A stretch of 64,000 nucleotides of DNA. Source: Candidatus Sulfotelmatobacter sp. GTDB lineage: Bacteria; Acidobacteriota; Terriglobia; Terriglobales; Acidobacteriaceae. Below the pieces are notes generated by a model that worked only from the letters and a program-made list of their open reading frames with translations, was not told where the DNA came from and ran no database searches. Location: positions 1 through 64,000 of the forward strand of contig JASHNU010000040.1 of assembly GCA_030041475.1 (NCBI GenBank), written 5' to 3'. Below, piece after piece: positions 54,858 to 64,000 of the stretch. The first letter of the stretch is position 1. Every line of letters begins with the position of its first letter. The position numbers and the translations under genes were made by a program.

Positions 54858-57002
54858 ATGCCGCTGCCTGCGACAAATCCGAGAGCGGTACGGTTTGGCC
54901 TTTTCGAGCTCGACCTCGAGACTCGCGAACTGCGAAAGTCTGGTGTCAGGGTCAAGCTACACGACCAGCCCTTGCAGATACTGGAAATGTTGCTGGAGCG
55001 GCCCGGAGCCATCGTTACAAGGGAGGAACTACAAAGGAAACTCTGGCCGGAAGGAACTTTCGTAGACTTTGACCTCAGCCTGAACAGTGCGATCAAGAAG
55101 CTACGGCAAGCACTGAACGATGATTCGGAGAACCCACGCTTCATCGAGACTCTCTACCGGCGAGGTTACCGGTTCATAGCTCCGGTGAACGGGGCTGCCG
55201 GCAACGACAATCTCCAGTTAGTGAATAGCGGATCCAGCGCTGTTGCAACTCCGGCATTTCCAATTCAGGCAGAAGCCAAGGCTTCGGCACAGCGCAAACA
55301 CCTTTTTTTATACTCGACCGTCCCCATCTTGCTCCTTCTGGTAGGCGTGGTTGTATTCCGCCTCGCACGTTCGCCCCAGCCAACCGTGCTTGGCTATACC
55401 CAGATTACGCGCGACGCGCTCCTGAAAGGCGGAAGCGTGACCGACGGCGAACGGCTCTATTTTCAGGAATTGCAGGGCGACCGTTTTGTAATCAGCCAGG
55501 TCTCGGTTGCCGGTGGCGAGACCAGTGTATTGCAGACTCCATTCCAGAATGCCGGCGTTGCCGACGTCGCTCGCAACGGCTCAGCGCTTCTAGTAGGCCA
55601 GTTTCAAGGCACAGCCAAGGGGATGGAAATGTGGTCCTTGCCTTTGCCAACCGGGGCGCCACGACGGCTGGGCGACTATGTCACTAATTCGGCCACCTGG
55701 TCGCCCGATGGAGACCGGTTGGCGTACTCGCGCGGCACGGACATCTACCTGGCAAAAAGCGACGGCACCGAGTCGCAAAAGCTCGTGAGCGTGGGCGGTC
55801 TGGCTTTCGGGCTTCGCTTTTCACCCGATGGCAGTCGCTTTCGTTTTGAGGTCGAAGATCCGAGGAATGGCTCCAGCGCGTTATGGGAGATGCGCCGCGA
55901 TGGAAGCGGCCTGCATCCGCTGCTTCCCGGTTGGAGCACTGACCCGCGAGAATGTTGCGGCAAGTGGACTCCTGACGGGAAGTACTACCTCTTCCAGAGC
56001 TTTCGCAATGGCCGGCTCGGACTGTGGGCGCTGGCCGAGAAATCGCCCTGGCTGGGCCGCAAGGCCGAGCCCGTGCAATTAACCAACGGCCCACTGGATT
56101 TTGGGTCTCCCGTGGCCAGCACCGACGGCAAGAGGATCTTTGCGGTGGGCGTGCAGCCGCGCTGTGAACTGGTTCGCTATGACGGCAAATCGGGCTTCGC
56201 AGCATTTCTTGGCGGAATATCCGCCAGTGACCTGGCTTTTTCCGCGGACGGCGAATGGGTAGCATACGTGTCTATCCCGCAACACCAACTGTGGCGAAGC
56301 AAAATTGATGGCAGCGAACGAGCCTTGCTCACGTTTGCTCCGATGGATGCGGCATTGCCGCGCTGGTCGCCCGACGGAAAACAAATTGTGTTCATGGGCA
56401 GCACACCGAAGACGGGGTGGCGCGCCTACCTGATTTCGAGCGAGGGCGCCGGCCTGCACGAGCTTGTTCCCGGCGCAGACGCTGGATACGATCCGGGCTG
56501 GTCGCCGGATGGCAAGTCTGTTGTGTTGACGCTGAATGCAGCAGGTATGCCCGAAATTTCGCCGGACGGACCCGGCATTGCGATCGTCGATGTGGAAACA
56601 GGGAAAACTTCGTTAATTCCGGCCGCGAAGCAGCTGTTCTCTCCGCGCTGGTCACCGGATGGTCGCTATATCGCAGCCATTACCGACGACTCAATGAAGC
56701 TCATGCTTTTCGATCGGATCAAGCAGCAATGGCATGAACTGACGAACATGCCCATTGGCTATCCCAGTTGGTCTCATGACGGGCAATACATTTATTTCGA
56801 CACGACACTTGTCGAGGACGCCAACTTCTTCCGCATCCGGATTTCCGACGGCAAGCTGGAACGGCTGGTCAGCCTGAAGGGGCTGCGGCAGTACTGGGGC
56901 GACTTCGGATCGTGGACAGGGTTGGGGCCTGATGATTCTCTCCTCTTGGTTCGCGACACCAGCAGCCAGGAAATCTACGCCATCGACTGGCAAGCGCCTT
57001 AG
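54858..57002 (+). CDS. CadC-like winged-helix transmembrane regulator with TolB-type propeller
   Basis: A 714-residue membrane-bound regulator. Residues about 10-107 are an OmpR/PhoB-type winged helix (RFGLFELDLETRELRKSGVR, then DLSLNSAIKKLRQALNDD, and FIETLYRRGYRFIAPV at the wing). A single membrane helix spans about 149-169. The rest is a periplasmic propeller with eight WSPDG-type blades (e.g. WSPDGDRLAYSRG, WSPDGRYIAAIT). Such one-component sensors bind DNA from the membrane, the propeller sensing an outside ligand. The ATG at 54858 gives a family-type N-terminus; the earlier start adds 20 residues. Target genes are unknown. Confidence 0.87.
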   Translation: MPLPATNPRAVRFGLFELDLETRELRKSGVRVKLHDQPLQILEMLLERPGAIVTREELQRKLWPEGTFVDFDLSLNSAIKKLRQALNDDSENPRFIETLYRRGYRFIAPVNGAAGNDNLQLVNSGSSAVATPAFPIQAEAKASAQRKHLFLYSTVPILLLLVGVVVFRLARSPQPTVLGYTQITRDALLKGGSVTDGERLYFQELQGDRFVISQVSVAGGETSVLQTPFQNAGVADVARNGSALLVGQFQGTAKGMEMWSLPLPTGAPRRLGDYVTNSATWSPDGDRLAYSRGTDIYLAKSDGTESQKLVSVGGLAFGLRFSPDGSRFRFEVEDPRNGSSALWEMRRDGSGLHPLLPGWSTDPRECCGKWTPDGKYYLFQSFRNGRLGLWALAEKSPWLGRKAEPVQLTNGPLDFGSPVASTDGKRIFAVGVQPRCELVRYDGKSGFAAFLGGISASDLAFSADGEWVAYVSIPQHQLWRSKIDGSERALLTFAPMDAALPRWSPDGKQIVFMGSTPKTGWRAYLISSEGAGLHELVPGADAGYDPGWSPDGKSVVLTLNAAGMPEISPDGPGIAIVDVETGKTSLIPAAKQLFSPRWSPDGRYIAAITDDSMKLMLFDRIKQQWHELTNMPIGYPSWSHDGQYIYFDTTLVEDANFFRIRISDGKLERLVSLKGLRQYWGDFGSWTGLGPDDSLLLVRDTSSQEIYAIDWQAP

Positions 57003-57010
57003 TCCTCGAT

Positions 57011-57547
57011 CTATTTCGCAGGCTGCTTTCGCGCCGTCCACTCCAGGTAGGTTGAGAAGGGTTTGCCGGGCGGAGCGATCTCGAACTTTCCCGCCAGCGT
57101 GGTCTCTCCCGCCTTCTCGTATGTCAAGCGGAAGCTGGGCGCTCCGGCCGTGCTGTCGCTGGTAAATACTGCCTTGGCCGGGTCCATTGACAGGTTGATC
57201 CCATAACGAATCACGTGGCCTTCATTGTCGAAATAGATCGCTTTAAAGTTATCGCCCTCGCGAAATATCACCATGAGATCATCGTGACGATAGGCAGCTT
57301 TTTCGACGGTGGCCGGATATTCCGCAAAACTCTTGCGGATCAGAATTCTTGCTTGAAGGTCGGGTTGCAATGAGAAGCTGCCCGCTCCTTGACCCGGCGC
57401 GCCGCTCCCGGATCCCGTCCAGTCGCCGATCAGCCACGCAAGCGGCTTCCATTCGTCGCCGGATTTCGTTTGCGGGCGGGCAGCGATCGGCAAGAGGGCG
57501 ACGCTCAGAATGCAGGTCGCAAGAATCTTGCGGATAGCAAGTGTCAC
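57011..57547 (-). CDS. Exported protein with DUF1579/nitrobindin-like beta-barrel pattern
   Basis: A 178-residue exported protein. The GTG at 57547 has GGAG six bases upstream and begins a signal peptide (IRKILATCILSVALLPIAARPQ). The mature protein starts WKPLAWLIGDWTGSGSG, the WLxGxW motif of lipocalin-like THAP4/DUF1579 barrels, and continues in short strands (RKSFAEYPATVEKAAYRHDD; FKAIYFDNEGHVIRYGINLS). Function unknown; small hydrophobic ligand binding is possible. A longer frame would run into the neighbouring flavoprotein gene, which ends 26 bases upstream. Confidence 0.7.
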   Translation of the reverse strand: MTLAIRKILATCILSVALLPIAARPQTKSGDEWKPLAWLIGDWTGSGSGAPGQGAGSFSLQPDLQARILIRKSFAEYPATVEKAAYRHDDLMVIFREGDNFKAIYFDNEGHVIRYGINLSMDPAKAVFTSDSTAGAPSFRLTYEKAGETTLAGKFEIAPPGKPFSTYLEWTARKQPAK

Positions 57548-57572
57548 AAAATACTCCTGGCTCCTTGATGTT

Positions 57573-59468
57573 CTAGCTCTTGGTGATCTCTCCCACTGCG
57601 CGGTATGCCTGATTGATCGCCTCGTCGGTGTAGGCGTAAGCGCCCGCGTCGCAATTGGCGATCGCGATCCGGCCGAAAGGTTGGCGCGCTTTCTCACACG
57701 GTTGTTCGCCACCCTCCAACACAAATTTGTCCCACAGGCTGCTGTACTCGTAGGCGTAGCCGTGCGGCCACCGGTTCACGGTGATGGCCAAAATGTCGCG
57801 GGCGGGATCGAAACCGCCCGGCCCGAGCGTTCGCTCCAGTTGTTCACGAATCTTGCGTTCCATGGTTTCAAAGCTGGTGCTGTAGAGCTCGATGCGGCCG
57901 GCAGCGTGCTGATCGCGTGCAGGCAATCCGGCGCGGCAAGGAGCTTTGCTCATATGCACCACGACCGGCTCTCCCGTGGGGCGCGGGCAGCGATATTCAC
58001 CAATGCTGACCGGCAGGTCGAGGTCGACATGGGTGTGGTAGCCGCCGGGGGCATAAATCGAATTCGCATGCAGCTCTTGAAAGGCAGTCGCGTCGCGCAA
58101 TACGACGTTGGTGTAGAGCAGCGGAACTTTCTGCGCTGAGGCTAGCGCTTCCTTCTGCGGTTCGGGGAGTTCCTCGCAGAGGTATGGAATGATGACGTGC
58201 CAGCAGGCCAGGATTGCATTCTTCGCTTTAGCCGTGTACACCTTCCCCCCGCGCGCGTAGCTGACCTCAACTTCTTTCGCGCTGGCCGGATCGCCACGGT
58301 GCTTCACCCGCACAACCGTGCTGTTCAGTCGAATGCGCACGGGGGATGCATCCTCGTCCAACTTTCCGTAGTTCGTCCGTGTCGTAACCGCGTCAGCTGC
58401 GGAATTGCCGGGCACGGCAGCCGCAATCAGTTTGCGCACGAGCAAGCGCGCGATTGTGGCATTGCCGTCCGGAAAGTGGAAGAAATACTCGCGCTCGTGC
58501 TTCAGCCCGTCCGCCTCGATGCCCATTCCGCTGAAGCCCGGATAGCCCGTCTCCGCCGCGTCCTGGGCAGCGATTGCCTCAATCCCAACGCCGAACAGGG
58601 TCTGCGAAACAGTTTGATACAGGCGAATCACATCCGGATGAACGCCCACCAACTCTGTTAGAAAACGCGCGTAGCTGATGCGCGCAAGCCGGTCCTTCTT
58701 CTGGTCGGCGTTGAGCCCCGGAAGATAGTCTTTCTGCTCCCGGCACAAACGCGAAACGTCCTTGCGTGCCTGTTCCGCAATCGGCGCTTCAGCCAGGAAA
58801 TGAGCCCACGCATCTGGTCCGGCAGTCGCAAGATCGAAGGTTTCGCCCCCGGGAAACGGATAAGGGTCATCGACGAGCCTGTCAGTGCCAAAGGTCTCTT
58901 TGTCGAAGAAAATCTTGGGCACACGGCCGAGAGCGCTGTAGAGATCACGCTGCAGGTATTTCGAAAAACTCGCTACATCGATTCCCAATTCCTGAATCAC
59001 TCCCGCCGCGAGTGCGCTGTACGATTCGGGGCTCTCGATGGAATACGTCCCGCCATATCCGATGAGCGTTCGATTTCCCACGCGGAATTCGTTCCGCTTG
59101 GCGTGCCCGCCGAAGTCGTCATGATTTTCGAGGATGAGAATGCGCGCCTGCGGACCTGCAGACTTGCGGTAGAAATGGGCCGCGGCCAGGCCGCTGAGTC
59201 CCCCTCCCACCACAATCAGATCGTATGTTTCGCCGGTGTCCTGGGGCTTGCCGGCCAAATCCCAGAAGGTACCGTCGCGCAGGCTGTGGGCAGGTTCGAA
59301 CGAACCGATGTGGTCGCCGCGCAAACCGGTGAGCAGCGGCGGATAGTAGTTAGTGGAGTTCTGAGTATCTGTAGGGCGTTCAGAGAAGAGGTGCCAAGGC
59401 ATCAACGCCGCCCCGGCTGTCACCGCAACGCCATTGAGAAAGTCACGGCGAGTGATCTTGCGGCTCAT
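57573..59468 (-). CDS. Tat-exported FAD-dependent oxidoreductase, spermidine dehydrogenase-like
   Basis: A 631-residue flavoprotein. The twin-arginine signal (KITRRDFLNGVAVTAGAALM) marks export of the folded enzyme. The FAD site is DLIVVGGGLSGLAAAHFYRK followed by ILILENHDDFGGHAKRNEF, and YGGTYSIESPESYS and NRWPHGYAYEYSSLWD near the C-terminus fit periplasmic spermidine/polyamine dehydrogenase-like oxidoreductases. The ATG at 59468 gives MSRKITRRDF; a GTG 30 bases upstream is possible. Its electron acceptor and substrate are not shown by context. It is followed by the DUF1579-like gene on the same strand. Confidence 0.83.
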   Translation of the reverse strand: MSRKITRRDFLNGVAVTAGAALMPWHLFSERPTDTQNSTNYYPPLLTGLRGDHIGSFEPAHSLRDGTFWDLAGKPQDTGETYDLIVVGGGLSGLAAAHFYRKSAGPQARILILENHDDFGGHAKRNEFRVGNRTLIGYGGTYSIESPESYSALAAGVIQELGIDVASFSKYLQRDLYSALGRVPKIFFDKETFGTDRLVDDPYPFPGGETFDLATAGPDAWAHFLAEAPIAEQARKDVSRLCREQKDYLPGLNADQKKDRLARISYARFLTELVGVHPDVIRLYQTVSQTLFGVGIEAIAAQDAAETGYPGFSGMGIEADGLKHEREYFFHFPDGNATIARLLVRKLIAAAVPGNSAADAVTTRTNYGKLDEDASPVRIRLNSTVVRVKHRGDPASAKEVEVSYARGGKVYTAKAKNAILACWHVIIPYLCEELPEPQKEALASAQKVPLLYTNVVLRDATAFQELHANSIYAPGGYHTHVDLDLPVSIGEYRCPRPTGEPVVVHMSKAPCRAGLPARDQHAAGRIELYSTSFETMERKIREQLERTLGPGGFDPARDILAITVNRWPHGYAYEYSSLWDKFVLEGGEQPCEKARQPFGRIAIANCDAGAYAYTDEAINQAYRAVGEITKS

Positions 59469-59527
59469 GCCCAGTTCCCGATCTCGCGAATCGTGCACGG
59501 ATCCCCCGGATTGCCTGCGACTCGCGT

Positions 59528-59764
59528 CTAGGCCTGGCCTTCCGCTTTTTTAACAGCCAGTTCTGCACCCTGAAAACCGACCTTGCTGTGAGTCCCATCG
59601 CAGAAGGGCTTGTTGATCGATCCGCCGCAGCGGCAGAGCGAAAACGCAGTCTTGCCAGTGAGATCGAACTGGTTGCCGTTAATATCCACGAGTTCGACTG
59701 CTCCTTCGGGAGCTTCCACCCTGAGCGGGCCGTTCGGCCGGACGGTGATTTTCACCTGAGCCAT
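59528..59764 (-). CDS. CDGSH-type iron-sulfur protein
   Basis: A 78-residue protein with one CDGSH domain: CRCGGSINKPFCDGTH fits C-x-C-x2-S-x3-P-x-C-D-G-T-H, whose three Cys and one His bind a redox-active 2Fe-2S cluster. A short N-terminal beta segment (VKITVRPNGPLRVEAPEGAV) precedes it. GGAGG lies eight bases upstream of the ATG. It lies 59 bases before the Tat flavoprotein on the same strand; an electron-transfer link is possible but not shown. Confidence 0.88.
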   Translation of the reverse strand: MAQVKITVRPNGPLRVEAPEGAVELVDINGNQFDLTGKTAFSLCRCGGSINKPFCDGTHSKVGFQGAELAVKKAEGQA

Positions 59765-59838
59765 GAAGATGCCTCCAACCTTACTGGTTTCTAGTAAGCA
59801 TACGAAGATATCACGACTGCGGCAGGGTTCGCAGCATG

Positions 59839-60957
59839 CTACGCGGCGGCCGATCGCACTGCGATGAGGCTGCGATAGAGCTGCAGGTAATCGTCGATCA
59901 TGCGCTTGGTGGTGAAGCGTTCGCGGGCCCGGGAATAGGCGAGTTCGGCGTAGGCGCGTCGCATGGTGCGGTCCTGATTCAGGCGATGAATGCTCTCGGC
60001 GAGGCTGGCGGCATCGTTGGTGCGGAAGTAAAGAGCTGCATCGCCCCAAATCTCGCGGAAGCTGGGAATGTCGTTGGCCACGATGGCGCAGCGTGAAAAC
60101 GCGGCCTCCAGAGCGCTCATGCCCAGCGGCTCATAGCGTGCCGTGGCAGCGTAGATCGTGGCGCGGCTGTAAAGTGCGCGTAGTTGCGCTTCGGTTTGTG
60201 GACCGCGAATGGCTACCGATGTCTGTTCTGTCGCAACCTTAACGTCGGCGCGGATCGGAATTCGCGGCACCGGTACGGTATGCTCCGCGCCGACAATGCA
60301 GACTGGAACAGCGAGCACATGCTGGGTAAGCAGGAACACCTGCTTGCCCGCATCCACCAGCCTGCCCACAGTCAGCACGCAATCTTCTTTTTCAACATAG
60401 GGATTGAAGAAGATAGGATTGCGGCCGGGATAAATCACTTCCGCGCGCTGCGGAGGCCCGTAGCACTCACGAATGCGGTCGCGCATCCAGGCGGAGGGAG
60501 CGACAACCGCGTCAGCCCGGGCGATGCCGCGCACAATCGTGTCGCGGTACCACTTGGTCGCGCGGCTCGTTCGAGAAGCGGGCTCCTGCACCGCCTCGCG
60601 GAAGGTGATCAAATCGCCATGCGCCATCACCACGCGGGGCGTGCTCACCGGCAGATCACCATAGCAGAACTGGTTGAAGTGCAACAGGTCCGGCCGCAGT
60701 TCGCGAATCAGGTTGGTCAAATAGACCGAGGATTCTGGCAGATCTTCTTCCGCCTCCTGCATCCATTCCAGACGGAATGCTGTCGGACGATAATCAAGCC
60801 CATGCAGATGCTCCATCCAGGCGGTCTGATCAGGAAGTGGAATTTCGCCGAAGCTGACCAGGGTCACACGCACGCCGCGCGTTACCAGCCCTGTGACCAG
60901 TTCCCGAGTGTAGGTCCACGAACCCGACAGCGTGTCGCCTGTTACCAGGACGTGCAC
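59839..60957 (-). CDS. Glycosyltransferase family 4-like protein
   Basis: A 372-residue GT-B fold enzyme. The N-terminal half (VHVLVTGDTLSGSWTYTREL, HFNQFCYGDLPV, RVVMAHGDLITFREAV) and the C-terminal GT1 domain (DCVLTVGRLVDAGKQVFLL, ATARYEPLGMSALEAAFSRC with the E-x7-E nucleotide-sugar motif) are clear. It would transfer a sugar from a nucleotide donor to a glycan or lipid. The GTG at 60957 has GGAGGG five bases upstream; a TTG four codons earlier falls inside that sequence. It stands alone, without other polysaccharide genes nearby. Confidence 0.87.
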   Translation of the reverse strand: MHVLVTGDTLSGSWTYTRELVTGLVTRGVRVTLVSFGEIPLPDQTAWMEHLHGLDYRPTAFRLEWMQEAEEDLPESSVYLTNLIRELRPDLLHFNQFCYGDLPVSTPRVVMAHGDLITFREAVQEPASRTSRATKWYRDTIVRGIARADAVVAPSAWMRDRIRECYGPPQRAEVIYPGRNPIFFNPYVEKEDCVLTVGRLVDAGKQVFLLTQHVLAVPVCIVGAEHTVPVPRIPIRADVKVATEQTSVAIRGPQTEAQLRALYSRATIYAATARYEPLGMSALEAAFSRCAIVANDIPSFREIWGDAALYFRTNDAASLAESIHRLNQDRTMRRAYAELAYSRARERFTTKRMIDDYLQLYRSLIAVRSAAA

Positions 60958-61199
60958 AGAACCCTCCAAGAGGAGCGCCGGATGCGGTTGCGGCCGTATC
61001 CGGCATGTGTGCAGTATTTTAGTGGGAACAGGCTTGAAGAGCGAGGGATTTTGCGATTTTTAGATGCAAAATCCTGCCTACCCGCTTCTTGTCAGCCTAA
61101 AAGGCCCCGGGGCACTCTTGCTGTCGATGGTCGGTTGGGCGGCTGGCGTCCAGATTCCGGGGCCCGGCTTTCTACAACCTGCTTCGTGCAATTCGGAGC

Positions 61200-61685
61200 T
61201 CAGCGCGCCTGCAGCCGCAGCCTCATCTCCCGTGCCAGATTATCAATGCTGCGGATCTTCTCCACGGCGGGCAAGGGAACGTCAGGCACGGACATTGCAA
61301 GTTCACAGGACAGCAGCAGAGCCGTCAGCGTCTCGCGCATCTCGCAGTGCATCTGCTCGGCGACGGCGCGACGGGCGACTAACTCCTCGCGACTGCGCCG
61401 ATGCAAGGCGGCCCGTACTTCGCGCACCAGGCGTTCCATGCCAGTGACTCCAAAATTGACATAGACCGGAAAAGCGGTGGCGAGATGTTCGATGACCTGC
61501 TGGCTTTCCTCCGGTTCCGTCTCAAGCAGGAACTCGTCAATCACTGCGAAGGTATAAGTTTGTTCGCGCAGGCGGGCGGCGGCCTCCTGCAGGTTGCGGG
61601 CCCAGTGCGTTTGCTGTCCGGTGGCGGCGGACAAGGAATCTGAGCACTGTTGGCCCCGTGCTGAAGGTGTGATGAGTAGAATCAT
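61200..61685 (-). CDS. Degenerate receiver-like protein with helical C-terminus
   Basis: A 161-residue protein on the same strand as the NtrC-type regulator. Residues 1-90 resemble a response-regulator receiver (ILLITPSARG, then FAVIDEFLLETEP, where Asp50 sits at the phosphorylation site), but the N-terminal acidic pair is missing and the conserved Lys is not evident. Residues 90-161 form helices (EQMHCEMRETLTALLLSCEL) recalling a kinase dimerisation domain. It may be a modulator of the adjacent two-component pair. AGGAG is only three to four bases before the ATG. Function unknown. Confidence 0.6.
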   Translation of the reverse strand: MILLITPSARGQQCSDSLSAATGQQTHWARNLQEAAARLREQTYTFAVIDEFLLETEPEESQQVIEHLATAFPVYVNFGVTGMERLVREVRAALHRRSREELVARRAVAEQMHCEMRETLTALLLSCELAMSVPDVPLPAVEKIRSIDNLAREMRLRLQAR

Positions 61686-61755
61686 GCTCTCCTAACAAGC
61701 ACGTCTGCCGCCACGTCCCATGCGCTGAAAACACAGAACTTACAGATGTCAACCG

Positions 61756-61775
61756 CGCAACGGCTTCCCGTTGCG
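61756..61775. other. Hairpin after the NtrC-type gene
   Basis: CGCAACGG-CTTC-CCGTTGCG, a perfect 8-base-pair stem, lies between the NtrC-type gene and the receiver-like gene. It has no T-run; it could separate the two cistrons' expression. A TTGACA -35-like sequence on the minus strand sits beside it (61748-61753), so a promoter for the receiver-like gene may overlap. Confidence 0.35.
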
Positions 61776-61832
61776 GCACTCATCGTTCACGCTACAGTTC
61801 GGATTCGGACGCTTAGATTCAGGCGTTCTGTT

Positions 61833-63263
61833 TCAAACTTGGCAACCTTCGGAAGCATAGTCCTTCAGCTTGCGATAAAGCGTGGTTTTCCCGATGCCGA
61901 GAAGCCGCGCCGCTTGCAGCTTGTCCCCGTGGAGCTCCGCTATCGCATTTAGGATCGACCGTCTTTCCAGTTCCGCCATCGGAATGATTTTAGTGTGTCC
62001 ATTGCCGTTGCCGTTCCCAGGCGTCGTTTCCGGACCAGGCAGCTTGGCAATTTCGCGAGGCAGATCTGTGGTATGGATCAGCGGGCCGCTGGTAAAAGCG
62101 TAAGTGCGTTCTAGGCAGTTCTCCAGTTCACGGACGTTCCCCGGCCAGTCATAAGCCAGCAGCGCCTTCAGGGCTTCGTCGCTCAGCACTTTTTCGATGC
62201 CGGACGCTTTTGCCATCCGCTCCAGGAAGTGCGTGATCAGCAAGGAGATATCCTGACGGCGCTCGCGCAAGGCGGGAATGCGCAGGCTGAGGACGTTCAG
62301 GCGGAAATAGAGATCACGGCGGAAGGCGCCTTGCATCACTGCCTGCTCAAGATCGCGATTCGTGGCGGCCAGGATGCGGACGTTGATGGGCACGCGGCGC
62401 GTGCTGCCGACAGGTCGAATTTCCTTCTCCTGGATCGCCCGTAGCATTTTCGCCTGCAGGTCCACCGGGAGCTCGCCGACTTCATCGAGGAAGATGGTTC
62501 CACCCTCCGCCATAGCCAGGAGTCCGTCTTTCGCCTGATTGGCGCCGGTGAATGCTCCTTTCACGTACCCGAAGAGCTCGCTCTCGATCAGCGTGGGCAC
62601 GAGCGATCCGCAGTCGACAGGAATGAACGATTTGTCGCGGAAGGGGCCGGAATAGTGAATGGAACGTGCAACCATCTCTTTGCCCGTGCCGCTCTCGCCC
62701 AGGATCAACACCGGATGAATGCTGTTGGCAGCCTTGGCGATGATGCGGTAAAGCTTCTCCATCTCAGGCGCGCGGCCCACGATGCCGCCAAATCCCTGTT
62801 TGGACTTCACTTTCTCACGCAGCAGACGGTTTTCTGACTTCAGCTTCAAGTGGCTGGCCACGCGCTCGAGCAGCAGCTTCAGCTCGTCAACGCTAAAAGG
62901 CTTGGTGACGTAGTCATAGGCGCCATTTTTCATGGCCTGCACCGCAGACTGCACCGTTCCATAGCCGGTCACGACGATGACGATCGACTCGGGCCGGCGC
63001 TCCTTGATGCGCCGCAAGGCGTCGAGCCCTCCCGCTCCGGGCAGGCGCAGATCAAGCAGAACAGCGTCGAAGTTCTGCGTCTCTAGCAGACGATAGGCGT
63101 GCTCGGCTGAGTCGGCAACATACGCTGTGTACCCTAGCGAGTGCGCGACTTCGCGGCAGGCTTCGCGAATGGACCGCTCGTCGTCGACGATCAGAAGGTT
63201 AAGAAAGTTGGCTGGCTCAAGCTGGGGCGTGGTCGTGACTGGGCTGAAAGCTGGTGACGTCAT
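61833..63263 (-). CDS. NtrC-family sigma-54-dependent response regulator
   Basis: A 476-residue enhancer-binding response regulator. The receiver (about 20-135) has the acidic pair VDDE and phospho-acceptor Asp71 in VLLDLRLPG, with TKPF carrying the Lys. The AAA+ domain (about 160-395) has Walker A GESGTGKE, the sigma-54-contacting GAFTGA and Walker [11 protein letters not shown] Fis-type helix-turn-helix ends the chain ([20 protein letters not shown]). It is encoded seven bases after the histidine kinase and is its likely partner. No -24/-12 promoter is obvious in the window. Confidence 0.95.
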   Translation of the reverse strand: MTSPAFSPVTTTPQLEPANFLNLLIVDDERSIREACREVAHSLGYTAYVADSAEHAYRLLETQNFDAVLLDLRLPGAGGLDALRRIKERRPESIVIVVTGYGTVQSAVQAMKNGAYDYVTKPFSVDELKLLLERVASHLKLKSENRLLREKVKSKQGFGGIVGRAPEMEKLYRIIAKAANSIHPVLILGESGTGKEMVARSIHYSGPFRDKSFIPVDCGSLVPTLIESELFGYVKGAFTGANQAKDGLLAMAEGGTIFLDEVGELPVDLQAKMLRAIQEKEIRPVGSTRRVPINVRILAATNRDLEQAVMQGAFRRDLYFRLNVLSLRIPALRERRQDISLLITHFLERMAKASGIEKVLSDEALKALLAYDWPGNVRELENCLERTYAFTSGPLIHTTDLPREIAKLPGPETTPGNGNGNGHTKIIPMAELERRSILNAIAELHGDKLQAARLLGIGKTTLYRKLKDYASEGCQV

Positions 63264-63269
63264 GGTGTT

Positions 63270-64000
63270 TTATTCCTTTTCTTGTGGAAGTCCCCCCTCG
63301 TGTTTCTCGGGTCTGAACTCGTTACTGTTCTTCGCGGCCATCTGCGGAACCAATGGCAAAAGCATGGTGAAGCGCGTGCCCGTTCCTGGAGCGCTGTCCA
63401 CGTGGATCAGGCCTCCGTTTCCGGTCACAATGTCGTGGACCGTCGCCAAGCCGAGACCCGTGCCGCTTGCCGCCTTGGTCGTGAAAAAAGCCTCGAACAG
63501 ATGCGCGCGGGTTGAGTCATCCATGCCCGTGCCGTTATCGGCCACCGCAAAGAGAGCGCACGGGATGGAGTTGCTCTCTGCCCGGCCGCGCTCGGCAAGA
63601 ACCTGCACCCAACTGTTCCATGTCTCGATCGTGACCTCGCCGCCGCCAGGCATGGCGTCACGCGCATTGATCACAAGATTCAGGAAAATCTGCTGGGCTT
63701 GCGTGGGGTCTATGTTCACCAGGCCAAGATTGGGATCGAGGCGAAGTTTGAGCTCAATGTTTTCGCCGATTAACCGGGTGAGCAAACTCCGCATGCCTTC
63801 AACGATTTCGTTGAGCGAAAGAAGACGCGTTTCGGAGTTGGTGGGACGGGCTACCGCGAGTAGCTGCTTTACCAATCCCGTGGCCTGCATCCCCGCATTT
63901 CGAATCTCCTCCGCATACTTGCGCGCGCGATGCGCCGGCTCCAGGCTCGCCATGAGCAGATCGCAGTACAACAGCACTCCAGTCAGCAGATTGTTGAAAT
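63270..64000 (-). CDS. Sensor histidine kinase (3' part; 5' end outside window)
   Basis: The C-terminal 242 residues of a kinase. The left-over dimerisation segment reads FNNLLTGVLLYCDLLMASLE; the phospho-His of the H-box should lie just outside the window. The ATPase domain has the N box LVINARDAMPGGG, G1 ADNGTGMDD, the F box FEAFFTTKAASGTGLGL and G2 APGTGTRF. It is followed seven bases later by the NtrC-type regulator, forming a two-component system. The sensor domain cannot be seen. Confidence 0.93.
   Translation of the reverse strand, partial: FNNLLTGVLLYCDLLMASLEPAHRARKYAEEIRNAGMQATGLVKQLLAVARPTNSETRLLSLNEIVEGMRSLLTRLIGENIELKLRLDPNLGLVNIDPTQAQQIFLNLVINARDAMPGGGEVTIETWNSWVQVLAERGRAESNSIPCALFAVADNGTGMDDSTRAHLFEAFFTTKAASGTGLGLATVHDIVTGNGGLIHVDSAPGTGTRFTMLLPLVPQMAAKNSNEFRPEKHEGGLPQEKE

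Overview
The window looks like a chromosomal segment of a high-GC member of the Acidobacteriota, probably Terriglobia or a Koribacter-like lineage. This is an inference from gene types. It carries a large Oar-type TonB-dependent receptor with an N-terminal carboxypeptidase-regulatory domain, secreted choice-of-anchor-D/fibronectin-III proteins, a CadC-type winged-helix protein fused to a TolB-like propeller, a MoxR/vWA pair, and small hairpins with a GGC-TAAA-GCC core. I see no rRNA, tRNA, CRISPR array, prophage or intact insertion sequence.

Layout. 1-1256: cysK-cysE (cysE cut by the window edge). 2038-8160: a GH13 glucan-branching-type enzyme and a very large membrane patatin-like lipase. 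8732-13021: TonB receptor divergent from a Fur-family regulator, with TGCAAC/GTTGCA inverted repeats between them. 13041-13304: remnant of an AMP-binding acyl-CoA synthetase. 13315-16030: two-subunit molybdenum hydroxylase of the isoquinoline 1-oxidoreductase type. 16680-21371: three surface or envelope proteins. 21615-25067: OPT oligopeptide transporter followed by a DUF885-like HExxPGH metallopeptidase.

25163-33825 (minus strand) is the most unusual block: seven tightly packed genes with ATGA and GTGA overlaps. They encode an HD-type protein, MmgE/PrpD, an aconitase/homoaconitase, an isocitrate/isopropylmalate dehydrogenase-type enzyme, an unrecognised 158-residue protein, a CitD-CitE fusion and CitF. 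It reads as an uncharacterised route for a tricarboxylic or branched dicarboxylic acid. No citrate lyase ligase or prosthetic-group synthesis genes are present, and the usual carrier serine appears replaced.

34060-36773: a deazaflavin/FMN-type oxidoreductase, an aldo/keto reductase and a thiolase. 37053-37243: a compact unit with a near-consensus promoter, two hairpins, a 13-codon lysine-rich ORF and a strong terminator. 37306-44354 (minus): hrcA-grpE-VOC-dnaJ-rsmE followed by a UvrD helicase fused to a PD-(D/E)XK nuclease. 44511-49684: FAD oxidoreductase, Mrp-type Fe-S carrier ATPase, thioesterase, small proteins, SDR and a LON-domain protein. 49753-54129: MoxR ATPase, vWA protein, and a rhomboid protease with zinc ribbon and TPRs. 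54194-60957: secreted proteins, the winged-helix/propeller sensor, a Tat-exported flavoprotein, a CDGSH protein and a glycosyltransferase. 61200-64000 (minus): a histidine kinase cut by the window edge, an NtrC-type regulator and a degenerate receiver protein.

Several starts were moved from the longest reading frame to a position with a Shine-Dalgarno sequence or a better family length; the reason is given in each entry. Coordinates of short sites may be off by one base.
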